A stretch of 64,000 nucleotides of DNA from Thermoguttaceae bacterium (GTDB lineage Bacteria; Planctomycetota; Planctomycetia; Pirellulales; Thermoguttaceae): NCBI GenBank assembly GCA_017937485.1, contig JAGBDN010000017.1, positions 109,392 through 173,391 on the forward strand, given 5' to 3'. Under the pieces are notes generated by a model, which was not told the origin of the DNA, did no database searches, and saw only the letters and a list, made by a program, of their open reading frames with translations. Position numbers and translations under genes: made by a program. Positions within the stretch are counted from its first letter, which is position 1. Every line of letters starts with the position of its first letter. This document shows, in pieces, positions 17,162 through 26,019 of the stretch.

Positions 17162-18106
17162 ATGAACGCTCGGGAAATCGCGACGACAATTCAAAGGCTG
17201 ACGGAAAACGTCGAACGCGCCTTCATCGGAAAACCGGAAACGATTCGTTTAACCCTCGTCGCCTTTTTCGCCGAAGGACACCTTCTTCTCGAAGACGTTC
17301 CCGGCGTCGGTAAAACGCTTCTCGGCCAAGCGCTCGCGCGCAGTTTAAACGCGACTTTTTCTCGAATCCAGTTCACTTCCGACCTCGTCCCGCTCGACGT
17401 CGTCGGCGCCGACGTTTACCGCCCGAAGACGCAAGATTTCGAGTTCGTTCCGGGCCCGATTTTCGCGAACGTCGTCCTCGCCGACGAAATCAACCGCTCG
17501 TCGCCGCGAACGCAAAGCGCGACCCTCGAAGCGACGAGCGAACGCCAAGTTACCTCCGACGGAACGACGCGTCCGCTCCCGCGCCCCTTCTTCGTCGTCG
17601 CGACCGAAAACCCGATCGAGTTCGAAGGCACGTACCCGCTCGCCGAAAGCCAACTCGACCGCTTCCTGATGCGCCTTTCGATCGGCTATCCCGACCGCGC
17701 CGCCGAACGCGCCGTTTTGGACGCCAACCGCAAAGCGCCCGCGCTCGATTCGCTCGAACCGGTTCTTTCGCTCGACGAAGTTCTCGCGATTCAAGCCGCC
17801 GTTCGCGAAGTGCAAATCGCGCCGGAAATCGTCGACTACCTCCTCGACGTCGTCGACGCGACGCGGCGCTCTCCCGACGTTTTGGTCGGCGCGAGCCCCC
17901 GAGCGTCCCTCGCGTTCGCGCAAGCGGTTCGGGCGGCCGCCCTCCTCGACGGTCGCGATTACGCCGTTCCGGACGACGTCAAACAACTCGCCGTTCCGGT
18001 TCTCGCGCATCGCCTCGTTCCGAAAAATTACCGCGCCGAAAACCGCCGTCGCGCCGTCGAATCGATCGTCGAAAGCGTTTTGGCGACCGTCGCCGCTCCG
18101 GATTAA
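17162..18106 (+). CDS. MoxR-family AAA ATPase
   Basis: A 314-residue ATPase. Walker A DVPGVGKT at 45-52, Walker B VVLADEINR at 104-112, sensor I region FFVVATENPIE, and the family signature GTYPLAESQLDRFLMR. MoxR proteins act as chaperone-like ATPases that help mature or insert metal cofactors, usually with VWA-domain partners. No VWA gene is next to it; the next gene is a large protein of unknown role 84 bases downstream, likely in the same operon. A second, less similar moxR is at 44450. Confidence 0.92.
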   Translation: MNAREIATTIQRLTENVERAFIGKPETIRLTLVAFFAEGHLLLEDVPGVGKTLLGQALARSLNATFSRIQFTSDLVPLDVVGADVYRPKTQDFEFVPGPIFANVVLADEINRSSPRTQSATLEATSERQVTSDGTTRPLPRPFFVVATENPIEFEGTYPLAESQLDRFLMRLSIGYPDRAAERAVLDANRKAPALDSLEPVLSLDEVLAIQAAVREVQIAPEIVDYLLDVVDATRRSPDVLVGASPRASLAFAQAVRAAALLDGRDYAVPDDVKQLAVPVLAHRLVPKNYRAENRRRAVESIVESVLATVAAPD

Positions 18107-18190
18107 CGCCGCCGTTCGCTCCGCCGTCCCGTTTTTCCGCCCCCCGTTCGATTCCCTCGCCCCCTTTTTCCTTCCCCCAAAGCAACGACA

Positions 18191-20302
18191 ATGTCCAACG
18201 AAACGGCGACCCTCGTTTTATCCGGCAAAATACTCGACGCCCCCTTTCCGTTAACGTCGCTCGACGCGATTCGAACGGCGATCGAACGCGAAACGTCGGC
18301 GCGCGGCGTCGCGGTCGTTCGCCGCGTCGCGACGTTGGCTCCGTCGCGCTTTTTCGCCGCCCCCGAGTTCCTCAAAGCCGGTTTCGAAATCGTTCCGGCC
18401 GACGACGAAGACGTTCAAGCGACGGCCCTTCTTTTCGGCGCGCTCGCGTCGTCCGCCCCGTCGACCGAACTTCTTTTCGCGCTTGGAATTCCGGAACCGC
18501 TCGAACTTCTCCGCGCTCTTTCCGGTCGGACGCGCCGCGTTCTTTTAACGACCGCCGACGTTTCGTCGTCCCTTGAAGCCAATCTGGAAGGCCTTTACGA
18601 CCTCCGCGCGCTCTTGGCCGACGACGGAATCGATTGGGATTCGCTCGACGCGACCTCTTGGCGCGACGCCGTCCCGACGGTCGCCCCCGTCGCCGACGCG
18701 CCGTCGAAGCCCGCTCCGGAAAACGACGCGCTTTGCGAACTTGCGCCGGAAACGGGCCCAAGCGCGCTCGAACTCGACGCGCCCGCTTGGAACGCCGCGC
18801 TCGAAGAAGTTCTTCTCGCGAACGATCTCGTCTGTCCCGCTTACCTCGCGACCGAAAAAATTTCCGCCCGGTTCCCGGAATTGCCGGAATTTTTCTTGAC
18901 GCGACGCGAAGAATTTCGCCGACTTCTTTCGCCGCAAATCTTGATGGTCGAAGAGAATTCGGCGACGCGACTTTATCACAAAACGCACCCGGATTATCGC
19001 CCGATCGCGTCCTCCGCGGCGGTGGAGTCGCTGAAAATCGGCTCCGAAGCGGCGCCTTCCGAACCCGACGACGCGATCGCCGCCAAACGCCGCGACGCCG
19101 AAGAAACGCTCGACCTTCCCGCGATCGTCGCCCGCGTTCAAACGATCGCCCAAGAATGCCGTCGATTAGCCGCCGGTTTTCCCGCGCTCCCCGACGACGA
19201 AGCCGCTCTTCCGCAAGACGGCGAAAATTTAACGCGTTCCAAACCGACTTTTCCCCGCTCGTTCGCGCGTCGACTCACGCCGGACGAATTGGAAGAGGCG
19301 GCGCAATGTTACGAAATCGCGGCCAAAGCGTTCGAACTTTTCGCGCAAGTCGTCGACTTGCCTCGCGACCGTCGGCACGACCATTTTTTCTCGCTCGTCG
19401 CGCAGGCGACCGCCAACGCTCAATGCGGTTTAAAATCGGTTCTATCGCGACTTAACGTTTCGTTAGCCGCCGAAGAAACGCAACGCGCCGCTTACGAACT
19501 CCTCTTGAGCTTATGCGGGCCGAGGGGCGTTTTTCTCGCGAACCTACGTTTTCACGACCGCTTAACCTTCGAGGAAACGCTCACCGTCGGCGCCGACGTC
19601 GCCGCGTTGGCGGAGGAGTCCGAATCTCTTCGTTCCCGCGTCAAAGAACGCCGTTCTCTCGAAGGCAAAATCGAGTATCACCTGAAAAAAATCGCGATCG
19701 ACGCCGACTCGCTTTACGACTGGAACAAAATCGTCGAAGCGACGACGGCGCTCTGCGAAACGTTTCGCGAACCGCCGTCCTCCGTCTGGTTCCGCGAGCG
19801 TCTCCGCGACTACGTCGACAAAATCCCGGACGAAGCGCAAACGACCGACGCTTTTGGACGCGTCGTTCAAGAAATCGACCTCGTTCGAATTCGCGAAGAA
19901 GAAGCGTTGGCGGCGCTTTTCGAAACGACGGAGGTCGCTTATTCGCCCGCCGTCCAAGCGGTTCGCGAACGTTACGCCGGAGCGCGCGCCGTTTTCGTTG
20001 GAGGCACGCCGCAACCGCACCTTCAAGCTCGGCTCGAAAAAAATTTAAACGTTCGCCTCGTTTGGTCGGAAACCAGCCACGGCGATTCGCTCGAACGTTT
20101 CGCCGGTCTCTTGCGCGACGAAGAAACCCGCCTGTTCCTGATTTACATCCCTTGGTGCAGTCATAAGCACTCGGAAGAATTCGCGACGCTCGTCAAAGAA
20201 TCGAACAAAGATTGCGTTCGCCTCCGCAAAGGCACGAATCCGGAACAGATCGCCCAAGCGATTTGCCGTCAATTCCGTCTGATTCCGGAATCGCAATTTT
20301 AA
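18191..20302 (+). CDS. Large protein with a C-terminal DUF2325-like domain
   Basis: A 703-residue protein with no signal peptide. The last 95 residues resemble DUF2325: a VFVGGTPQPH strand and turn, a W-S-E-T-S-H segment, and FLIYIPWCSHKHSEEF, where the Cys and His residues may bind a metal. The middle (residues 320-590) is helical and charged (KERRSLEGKIEYHLKKIAIDADSLYDW). The N-terminal 170 residues look like an alpha/beta domain, followed by a Pro/Ala linker. It may be a metal-sensing or nucleic-acid-handling protein. It sits in a likely moxR-this gene-tetR operon with gaps of 84 and 42 bases. Function unknown. Confidence 0.7.
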   Translation: MSNETATLVLSGKILDAPFPLTSLDAIRTAIERETSARGVAVVRRVATLAPSRFFAAPEFLKAGFEIVPADDEDVQATALLFGALASSAPSTELLFALGIPEPLELLRALSGRTRRVLLTTADVSSSLEANLEGLYDLRALLADDGIDWDSLDATSWRDAVPTVAPVADAPSKPAPENDALCELAPETGPSALELDAPAWNAALEEVLLANDLVCPAYLATEKISARFPELPEFFLTRREEFRRLLSPQILMVEENSATRLYHKTHPDYRPIASSAAVESLKIGSEAAPSEPDDAIAAKRRDAEETLDLPAIVARVQTIAQECRRLAAGFPALPDDEAALPQDGENLTRSKPTFPRSFARRLTPDELEEAAQCYEIAAKAFELFAQVVDLPRDRRHDHFFSLVAQATANAQCGLKSVLSRLNVSLAAEETQRAAYELLLSLCGPRGVFLANLRFHDRLTFEETLTVGADVAALAEESESLRSRVKERRSLEGKIEYHLKKIAIDADSLYDWNKIVEATTALCETFREPPSSVWFRERLRDYVDKIPDEAQTTDAFGRVVQEIDLVRIREEEALAALFETTEVAYSPAVQAVRERYAGARAVFVGGTPQPHLQARLEKNLNVRLVWSETSHGDSLERFAGLLRDEETRLFLIYIPWCSHKHSEEFATLVKESNKDCVRLRKGTNPEQIAQAICRQFRLIPESQF

Positions 20303-20344
20303 ACGCCGTTCCTTTCCCGCTTTCCTCCAACGCCGCCCCGCCCT

Positions 20345-20932
20345 ATGACGCCTTCGACCAATCCGACGCAACCCACCGTTAGAGAACGTTTAACCCTTGC
20401 CGCGCTCGCGGAGGCGGAAGCGTTCGGTTTCGAAGGTTTCTCGATGCGGCGCGTCGCGAACGCTTGCGGCGTTTCCTGCGCGGCGCCGTATAAACATTTT
20501 AAAAACAAAAGCGAACTTCTCGCTTCGGTCATCTCGTACATCAACGAAAAGTGGTTGGAGCGCCAAGAAAAAACGATCGCCCGTTTCGCCGACGCGCCCC
20601 TTCGCCGCCAACTGATCGAGCTAAGTCGCGAATACGTTCGTTTTATGGTCGAGAACCCGCGTTTTCTCGCCGTCTGGACGGCCAAAGGCAAAACGAACGG
20701 CGTCGACTATCTCCCAATTAAAGCGAAAACGAGCGAACTCTCGAAGGCGCTTCTTCGCCAATATTGCGACGAAGCCGGCGTTTCGGAGGAAACGGCGCGC
20801 GCCAAAATGTACGTCGTTCGCTCGCTAATTTACGGCGCCGCGTTGATGTTCTGCAACGGCGACCTTCCTTACGACGAAGTCTCGCTTCAGTTCGTCGCCG
20901 ACTTCGTCGATCGCGAATTCGACTTACCTTAA
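20345..20932 (+). CDS. TetR-family transcriptional regulator
   Basis: A 195-residue regulator. The helix-turn-helix lies at about residues 31-54 (GFSMRRVANACGVSCAAPYKHFKNKSEL), with the TetR signature Y-K-H-F-x-N-K-S-E-L. The C-terminal half is a helical ligand-binding domain (RFMVENPRFLAVWTA). It precedes the acpP-fabF-fabZ-ligase cluster by 373 bases, and a perfect palindrome lies just past that cluster's promoter, which makes it the likely regulator of that operon, probably responding to an acyl ligand. It may also regulate itself. Confidence 0.88.
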   Translation: MTPSTNPTQPTVRERLTLAALAEAEAFGFEGFSMRRVANACGVSCAAPYKHFKNKSELLASVISYINEKWLERQEKTIARFADAPLRRQLIELSREYVRFMVENPRFLAVWTAKGKTNGVDYLPIKAKTSELSKALLRQYCDEAGVSEETARAKMYVVRSLIYGAALMFCNGDLPYDEVSLQFVADFVDREFDLP

Positions 20933-21120
20933 CTTCGCCAACCCTAACTTTTTTTCTAAACCAACGCCGTTCGCCGGCTCGTCGCCCTATCCAGCGACGT
21001 CAAAAGTTAGAAAACCAAAACACGCCGTTTTTGTCATATTAGAAAAAACTAACCCTTAACCAAAACGAGACATTTTTTAAAAAAATGTCAAAAAGAACGC
21101 GAATCAAGGCCGCCCCCCGC

Positions 21121-21148
21121 TTGACGTCGGCCCAATCGCGGTTATATT
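21121..21148 (+). promoter_or_regulatory. Promoter of the acpP-fabF-fabZ-ligase cluster
   Basis: TTGACG (21121-21126) and TATATT (21143-21148) with a 16-base spacer. Transcription would start near 21155, giving a leader of about 150 bases. The 373-base gap 20933-21305 contains this promoter and the palindrome at 21163-21181, and no gene. Confidence 0.6.
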
Positions 21149-21162
21149 GAACGTTGAAAGCT

Positions 21163-21181
21163 CGGTTAACAGCGTTAACCG
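21163..21181. promoter_or_regulatory. Perfect palindrome, candidate TetR operator
   Basis: CGGTTAAC-AGC-GTTAACCG: two 8-base arms with a 3-base centre. It lies 15 bases downstream of the -10 element, about where transcription begins, so a bound dimer would block the start. Size and symmetry fit TetR-family operators, and a tetR gene is next door. Confidence 0.55.
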
Positions 21182-21305
21182 GCGGCAAGCGCCGCGCGAC
21201 GAAAAAATTGGTAAAAATCCGTTTTTTGTCAAAATTTCTTCGTCGTTTAGGGTTGTTCTTACGTAACTTCATACGCGCCCCGCCGACGCGCTTTAGGAGA
21301 ACAAA

Positions 21306-21539
21306 ATGGATATCTTTCAAATGATCGCGAACGCGCTGGCCGACCGTTACGGCCTCGACGCTTCCGAAATCACCCCCGAAACGGAACTTATTTCGCTCGG
21401 CGTCGATTCGCTCGACGCGGCGGAACTTTTGATGGCGCTCGAAGAAAAAATCGGCGTCGAAATTGAACCGACGAAAAAATTAGCGACGATCAAAGACGTC
21501 GTCGCGACGGTCGAAGCGGCTCAAAACGAATCGTTTTAA
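21306..21539 (+). CDS. acpP: Acyl carrier protein
   Basis: A 77-residue acidic protein. Phosphopantetheine attachment site at Ser35 in LGVDSLDAAEL, preceded by the typical E-x-E-L-I-S-L-G-V-D-S. It carries the growing acyl chain. Strong ribosome site (AGGAG eight bases upstream). It differs from many AcpP in the segment IEPTKKLATIKD, and with the neighbouring genes may serve a dedicated pathway rather than bulk fatty-acid synthesis. First gene of the cluster; fabF follows after 80 bases. Confidence 0.93.
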   Translation: MDIFQMIANALADRYGLDASEITPETELISLGVDSLDAAELLMALEEKIGVEIEPTKKLATIKDVVATVEAAQNESF

Positions 21540-21619
21540 GTCCGGCGCGTTACCCCCTCCCGTCGAACGAAAAATCAATTAAGGCGTCGACGCCTTATAG
21601 AAATATTGAAAGGAAGCGA

Positions 21620-22858
21620 ATGAATCGTCGAGTCGTCGTTACCGGAATGGGCGCCGTTACGCCGATCGGAATTGGCGTTAGGAACTTTTGGTCGAACCTT
21701 AAAGCCGGCGTTTGCGGAATCGGCCCGATCACTCGCTTCGACGCGTCGCGGGTTAAATCGAGTCTCGCCGGCGAAGTGAAAAATTTCGACCCGCTCGACT
21801 GGATGGAAAAAGCCGAAGTCGTCAAAATGGATCGCAGCGCTCAGTTCGCGGTCGCCGCCGCGTCGGAAGCGATTCAATTGAGCGGCGTCGTCGGCACGGT
21901 CGACCCGAACCGCGCGGCGGTTTACCTCGGCACCGGAATCGGCGGTTTCGAAACGAACGAAACCAACTGCTTCAAACTCTTCGACAAGGGCCCGCGCCGC
22001 GTCTCGCCGTACTTCGTTCCGATGATGATCGCGAATATGCCGGCGGGTCTCCTCGCGATTCGTTACGACTTCCGCGGCGCCGCGCTTCCGGCGGTTACCG
22101 CTTGCGCGTCCGGCACGAACGCGATCGGCGAAGCGGTTCGCGCGATTCGCCACGGTTACGCCGACGTCGCGCTGGCCGGCGGAACGGAAGCGCCGATCGT
22201 CGAAGTCGGAGTCGCCGGTTTTAACTCGATGAAAGCGCTCTCGACCGCCGAAGACTCGAACGCCGCGTCGTTGCCGTTCGACGCTCGCCGCGCCGGTTTC
22301 GTCATCGCCGAAGGCGCGGGCGTTCTCGTTTTGGAAGAATACGAACGCGCTAAGAATCGCGGCGCCAACATTTACGGCGAAATCGTCGGTTACGGTTCGA
22401 CGTGCGACGCCTACCATATGACCGCGCCGCGACCGGACGCCGACGGCGCCGCTCGAGCGGTCGTCGAAGCCCTCCGCGAAGCCGATTGGAAAGCGGGCGA
22501 AAGCGTTTACGTTAACGCGCACGGCACCGGCACGCACCTCAACGACGTCGCCGAAACCCGCGCCCTCAAAATCGCGTTCGGCGAAGACGAAGCGCGCCGC
22601 CTCGCGATCAGCTCGACGAAATCCGCGACCGGGCATATGCTCGGCGCCGCCGGAGCCGTCGAGGCGATCGTCTGCTTGAAAGCGCTGAAAGAAAACGTCG
22701 CGCCGCCGACCCTTAACCTCCTCGAACCGGACCCGGAATGCGACCTCGACTACATTCCGTCGACGAAGCGCGAAGCGAAATTCGACCTCGCGATTTCGAA
22801 CTCGTTCGGTTTCGGCGGGCACAACGCTTGCCTTGCGTTCCGTCGAATCGGCGGTTGA
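21620..22858 (+). CDS. fabF: Beta-ketoacyl-ACP synthase II
   Basis: A 412-residue condensing enzyme. The Cys-His-His triad is complete: Cys162 in TACASG, His301 in NAHGTGT and His339 in GHMLGAAG. It adds malonyl-ACP units to acyl-ACP. Length is that of FabF. It has an AAGGA ribosome site and lies between acpP and fabZ, with gaps of 80 and 98 bases. KS enzymes of aryl-polyene or polyunsaturated-lipid pathways look alike, so its exact substrate is open. Confidence 0.93.
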   Translation: MNRRVVVTGMGAVTPIGIGVRNFWSNLKAGVCGIGPITRFDASRVKSSLAGEVKNFDPLDWMEKAEVVKMDRSAQFAVAAASEAIQLSGVVGTVDPNRAAVYLGTGIGGFETNETNCFKLFDKGPRRVSPYFVPMMIANMPAGLLAIRYDFRGAALPAVTACASGTNAIGEAVRAIRHGYADVALAGGTEAPIVEVGVAGFNSMKALSTAEDSNAASLPFDARRAGFVIAEGAGVLVLEEYERAKNRGANIYGEIVGYGSTCDAYHMTAPRPDADGAARAVVEALREADWKAGESVYVNAHGTGTHLNDVAETRALKIAFGEDEARRLAISSTKSATGHMLGAAGAVEAIVCLKALKENVAPPTLNLLEPDPECDLDYIPSTKREAKFDLAISNSFGFGGHNACLAFRRIGG

Positions 22859-22956
22859 GCGACTCGCCCCTTTTCGCGACGCGGCGACGGAGCGCCGCGT
22901 CTATAACTTATTACGTTTAAGGATTTTACGCCGCTTGTCGGCAAGGAGTAGCGCCG

Positions 22957-23415
22957 ATGGAAGTCGTCGATATCGAACGTTTTTTACCGCACCGCAAACC
23001 GATGCTGCTGTTGGATTCCGCGGCGTTGGACGGCGACGTCGCGCGCGGCAAGTTGCAAATTACCGGCGACGAATGGTTCGTCCAAGGGCACTTTCCCGGT
23101 CATCCGGTCGTTCCCGGCGTCATTTTATGCGAAGCGCTCGCGCAAACGACGGCGTTTTTGCTCGCGAACGGCGTTCCGGAAAACAAAACGCCTTATTTGG
23201 TCGGACTTAACAACGTTCGCTTCAAACGCCCGGTCGAACCCGGCGACGTTTTCGAAACGGCCTGCAAGGTCGACCGGATCAAAGAGCCGTTTTATTTCAC
23301 CACTTGCGAAGGTTTTGTCGGCGGCAAGCAATGCGTCAAAGCGGAACTTTCCTTCGCGCTGATCGAGAAAAAAGACGACGCGCCGTCAAAACCCGACGCG
23401 TCCAAACCCGCTTAA
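22957..23415 (+). CDS. fabZ: 3-hydroxyacyl-[acyl-carrier-protein] dehydratase
   Basis: A 152-residue hot-dog enzyme. It opens with the FabZ signature IERFLPHRKPMLLLD, and has the catalytic His45 and Glu59 in GHFPGHPVVPGVILCEALAQ. It dehydrates beta-hydroxyacyl-ACP to the trans-2 enoyl form. Ribosome site AAGGAG. The C-terminus has a short Lys/Asp/Pro tail. Third gene of the cluster. No ketoreductase (fabG) or enoyl reductase is present in the window, so the cycle must be completed by genes elsewhere. Confidence 0.93.
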   Translation: MEVVDIERFLPHRKPMLLLDSAALDGDVARGKLQITGDEWFVQGHFPGHPVVPGVILCEALAQTTAFLLANGVPENKTPYLVGLNNVRFKRPVEPGDVFETACKVDRIKEPFYFTTCEGFVGGKQCVKAELSFALIEKKDDAPSKPDASKPA

Positions 23416-23582
23416 TTTCAACGTTTATCAACGGCGAAGCGAAGTCGATTTCGACGCGTTTCGCCGTTTTCCTTTCAAGCCGCGCTCAACGCTCGACTTG
23501 CCTTTCCTCCCCCCTTGCGTCGCCGACGCGCCCCCCAAAAACCGCGTTTTAGCGACGCGCGAACATTGCGTTAAAGGCAAAA

Positions 23583-25262
23583 ATGACCGCGCTAAATCAA
23601 GAACACCCGAAAACTTACGACTCGGCCCCGGTTCGACGACAATTCGAAGCGGAGTTCGATTTTTTAAACGTCTTTGAGCGCAACGCTCGCCGCTTCGCCA
23701 ACAAACCGGCTCTTAGCGACCCGCCGACCGGGCGCGTTTGGACTTACGCCGAACTGAACGCCGAAGCCAACCGTTTAGCCGCCGCGCTTTACGCCGACGG
23801 AGTCCGCAAAGGCGACGTCGTTTCGGTCGGTCTTTACAACGGCGCGGAGTTCGTTTTCGCTTACATTGCGTCGCAAAAAATCGGCGCGATCTTTAATCCG
23901 CTCAACTACAACTGGTCGCCGAACGAAATCGCTTACGCGTTCGACGACAGCCGCCCGAAAATCTTTATTTTCGACGCGGAAATGGAGTCGGTCGTCGCGA
24001 AAGCCCTGCAAACGGCGGCGTTTCCACCGGCGAAAACGGTTCGCGTCGGCGTTCCGGAAAGCCTTCAAATTGAATGCGTTGCGTTCGACGATTACGTCGC
24101 GCCGTTCGCCGCCGACGCCGCCGCGCCGCCGAAACCGGAAAACGTTTCGATTTTCGACGAGATCGCCCGCCTCTACACGTCCGGCACGACCGGGCGCTCG
24201 AAGGGCGTTCCGATCAACCGCATGAACGAAGTGATGTCGGCGCACGAAGTCGCGATGCGCTATCCTATTTTCTCGGACGACGTTACGATCAACACGACGC
24301 CTTGGTTCCATCGCGGCGGTTTCCACGGCGGAATGACGCCAACCCTTTATCTCGGCGGCGAAATCGTTATTTTGCGGCAATTTAACCCGTCTACTTGTCT
24401 TAAATGCGTTCAAAAGCGGAAGGTTACGATTCTGCTCGGCGTTCCGTCGGCGATGACGATGGTCGCGCGCAAACAGGAAAAAGCGAACGCCGACGTGAAG
24501 TCGCTCCGTCTCCTCGTGATGATGGGAAGCGACCTCGAACGCGCCGTTTACCGCTACCTGCAAGGCGTTTTCGCAAAGATCGATTTCATCAACAGTTACG
24601 GCACGACGGAATCGTTCCTGAACACCTTCCTCGACTCGAAAGACCTGCCGGAAAAAGCCGGGACGGCCGGGCGCGCCGCTTACGACGACGACGTGATTCT
24701 CGTCGAACCGATCGAAGACGGTTGGGGCTCGCCCGACAATTTGACGCCGAAAGACGGCAAAACGCTCGGCGAAGTGATCGTCCGTTGCAACTCGAAAACG
24801 GCTTACGGCTACTTCAACAAACCGGAGGAGACCGCGCGCAAGTTCAAGAACGGCTACCTTTACACCGGCGACCTCGCGATTTGGGACGAAAACGAATACG
24901 TCTCCATCGTCGGGCGCAAAGACGATATGATGATCTGCGCGGGCGAAAATATTTATCCGCAGCCGATCGAAGAGGCGATTTGCGACTGCCCGAAGGTTTC
25001 GGATTGCATCGTCGTCCCGGTTCCGGAAACGACGCGCGGGCAAGCGCTTGTCGCTTACGTCGTCCTTTCCGACCCGTCGCTGACCGTCGCCGAATTGCTT
25101 AAATATTGCTCCGAACACCCGAGTTTGTCGAGCTTTACGATTCCGCGCTACTATCGTTTCGTCGAAGAACTCCCGTACACCGCGACCGGCAAGAAACAGC
25201 GCTTCGTCTTGAAGCGTCAAGCGCCGGACGACTTGAAAGCGGGCGTTCTCCAACGCAACTAA
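23583..25262 (+). CDS. Acyl-adenylate-forming ligase (fatty-acyl-CoA or acyl-ACP ligase)
   Basis: A 559-residue ANL-superfamily enzyme. AMP-binding motif YTSGTTGRSKG at 198-208, aromatic and acid motif SYGTTES, and the hinge region YTGDLAIWDENEYVSIVGRKDDMMICAGENIYP with the usual Gly-Arg-Lys-Asp. The catalytic Lys of the C-terminal domain is in TATGKKQR. It activates a carboxylic acid as the acyl-AMP and hands it to CoA or to a carrier protein. With acpP two genes before it and no free CoA partner in sight, loading of that ACP is plausible. It follows fabZ by 167 bases. Confidence 0.9.
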   Translation: MTALNQEHPKTYDSAPVRRQFEAEFDFLNVFERNARRFANKPALSDPPTGRVWTYAELNAEANRLAAALYADGVRKGDVVSVGLYNGAEFVFAYIASQKIGAIFNPLNYNWSPNEIAYAFDDSRPKIFIFDAEMESVVAKALQTAAFPPAKTVRVGVPESLQIECVAFDDYVAPFAADAAAPPKPENVSIFDEIARLYTSGTTGRSKGVPINRMNEVMSAHEVAMRYPIFSDDVTINTTPWFHRGGFHGGMTPTLYLGGEIVILRQFNPSTCLKCVQKRKVTILLGVPSAMTMVARKQEKANADVKSLRLLVMMGSDLERAVYRYLQGVFAKIDFINSYGTTESFLNTFLDSKDLPEKAGTAGRAAYDDDVILVEPIEDGWGSPDNLTPKDGKTLGEVIVRCNSKTAYGYFNKPEETARKFKNGYLYTGDLAIWDENEYVSIVGRKDDMMICAGENIYPQPIEEAICDCPKVSDCIVVPVPETTRGQALVAYVVLSDPSLTVAELLKYCSEHPSLSSFTIPRYYRFVEELPYTATGKKQRFVLKRQAPDDLKAGVLQRN

Positions 25263-25340
25263 CGTTTTTCCGCGATTTACGACGTCGCGCCGCGTTCTTT
25301 CCGCCGTCGACGCTCGACGCGTTTAACGTTCGCTCAATAA

Positions 25341-25372
25341 AAAACGCCGTCGTTTTTCGCGACGGCGTTTTT
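25341..25372. terminator. Bidirectional terminator
   Basis: A 12-bp perfect stem (25341-25352 with 25360-25371), loop TTTTTCG, then T-rich sequence; A-run on the other side. It lies between the convergent ligase and hpt genes. Confidence 0.9.
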
Positions 25373-25409
25373 ATTTTTTGCGCGTTCTAAACTTCGGCGT
25401 TCCAGCGGC

Positions 25410-25925
25410 TTAATCGACGACCCAGAGGTCGGGCAAGTTGCGTCCGCGTTCGCCGTCGTCGAGCCCGTATCCGAGCAAAAAGAGGTCTTCCGACTCCAAC
25501 GCGCTCCACTCGACCGGAACGTCGACGGCGCGTTTTGTCTTTTTGTCGACCAGAACGACAACGCAAACCTCGGCGGCGCCGCGACTTACAAAATGGTCGC
25601 GCAACCGTTTCAGCGAACGCCCGGAATCGATCATATCCTCGACGATCAAGACGCGACGCCCTTCGAGCGGCGTTTCGACGTCTTTCGTCAACGCGACGGT
25701 TCCGCTCGAAACTCGCGCGTCGCCGTAACTTGCGGCGCGAACGAAATCGATTTCCAACGGAAAATCAAACTTGCGCGTCAAGTCGGCGAAAAATATCGCC
25801 GCGCCCTTCAAAACGCCGACGACTAAAATATTATCGTTCGGAGTTTTACGATAATAATCGTTAATTTGCGTCGCGACGCGCTCGACGGCGGCGGCGATTT
25901 CTTCGGCGGTAAAGTAAATTTTCAA
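25410..25925 (-). CDS. hpt: Hypoxanthine phosphoribosyltransferase
   Basis: A 171-residue purine-salvage enzyme that makes IMP or GMP from hypoxanthine or guanine and PRPP. PRPP-binding loop VLIVEDMIDSGRSL, N-terminal VVGVLKGAAIFFADL, and C-terminal FLLGYGLDDGERGRNLPDL, all typical of Hpt. The start codon is TTG at 25925, chosen because GGAG lies six bases upstream and the N-terminus then matches the family; no ATG is in frame nearby. Confidence 0.95.
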   Translation of the reverse strand: MKIYFTAEEIAAAVERVATQINDYYRKTPNDNILVVGVLKGAAIFFADLTRKFDFPLEIDFVRAASYGDARVSSGTVALTKDVETPLEGRRVLIVEDMIDSGRSLKRLRDHFVSRGAAEVCVVVLVDKKTKRAVDVPVEWSALESEDLFLLGYGLDDGERGRNLPDLWVVD

Positions 25926-26019
25926 GAGACGCTCCTTTCATTCCCCTTCTTACGTCGCTCGACCGGCGGCGCGGCGAAAAATTTCGTTATCGGCCCCTCG
26001 TCCAAACGCTCCCAACTCC

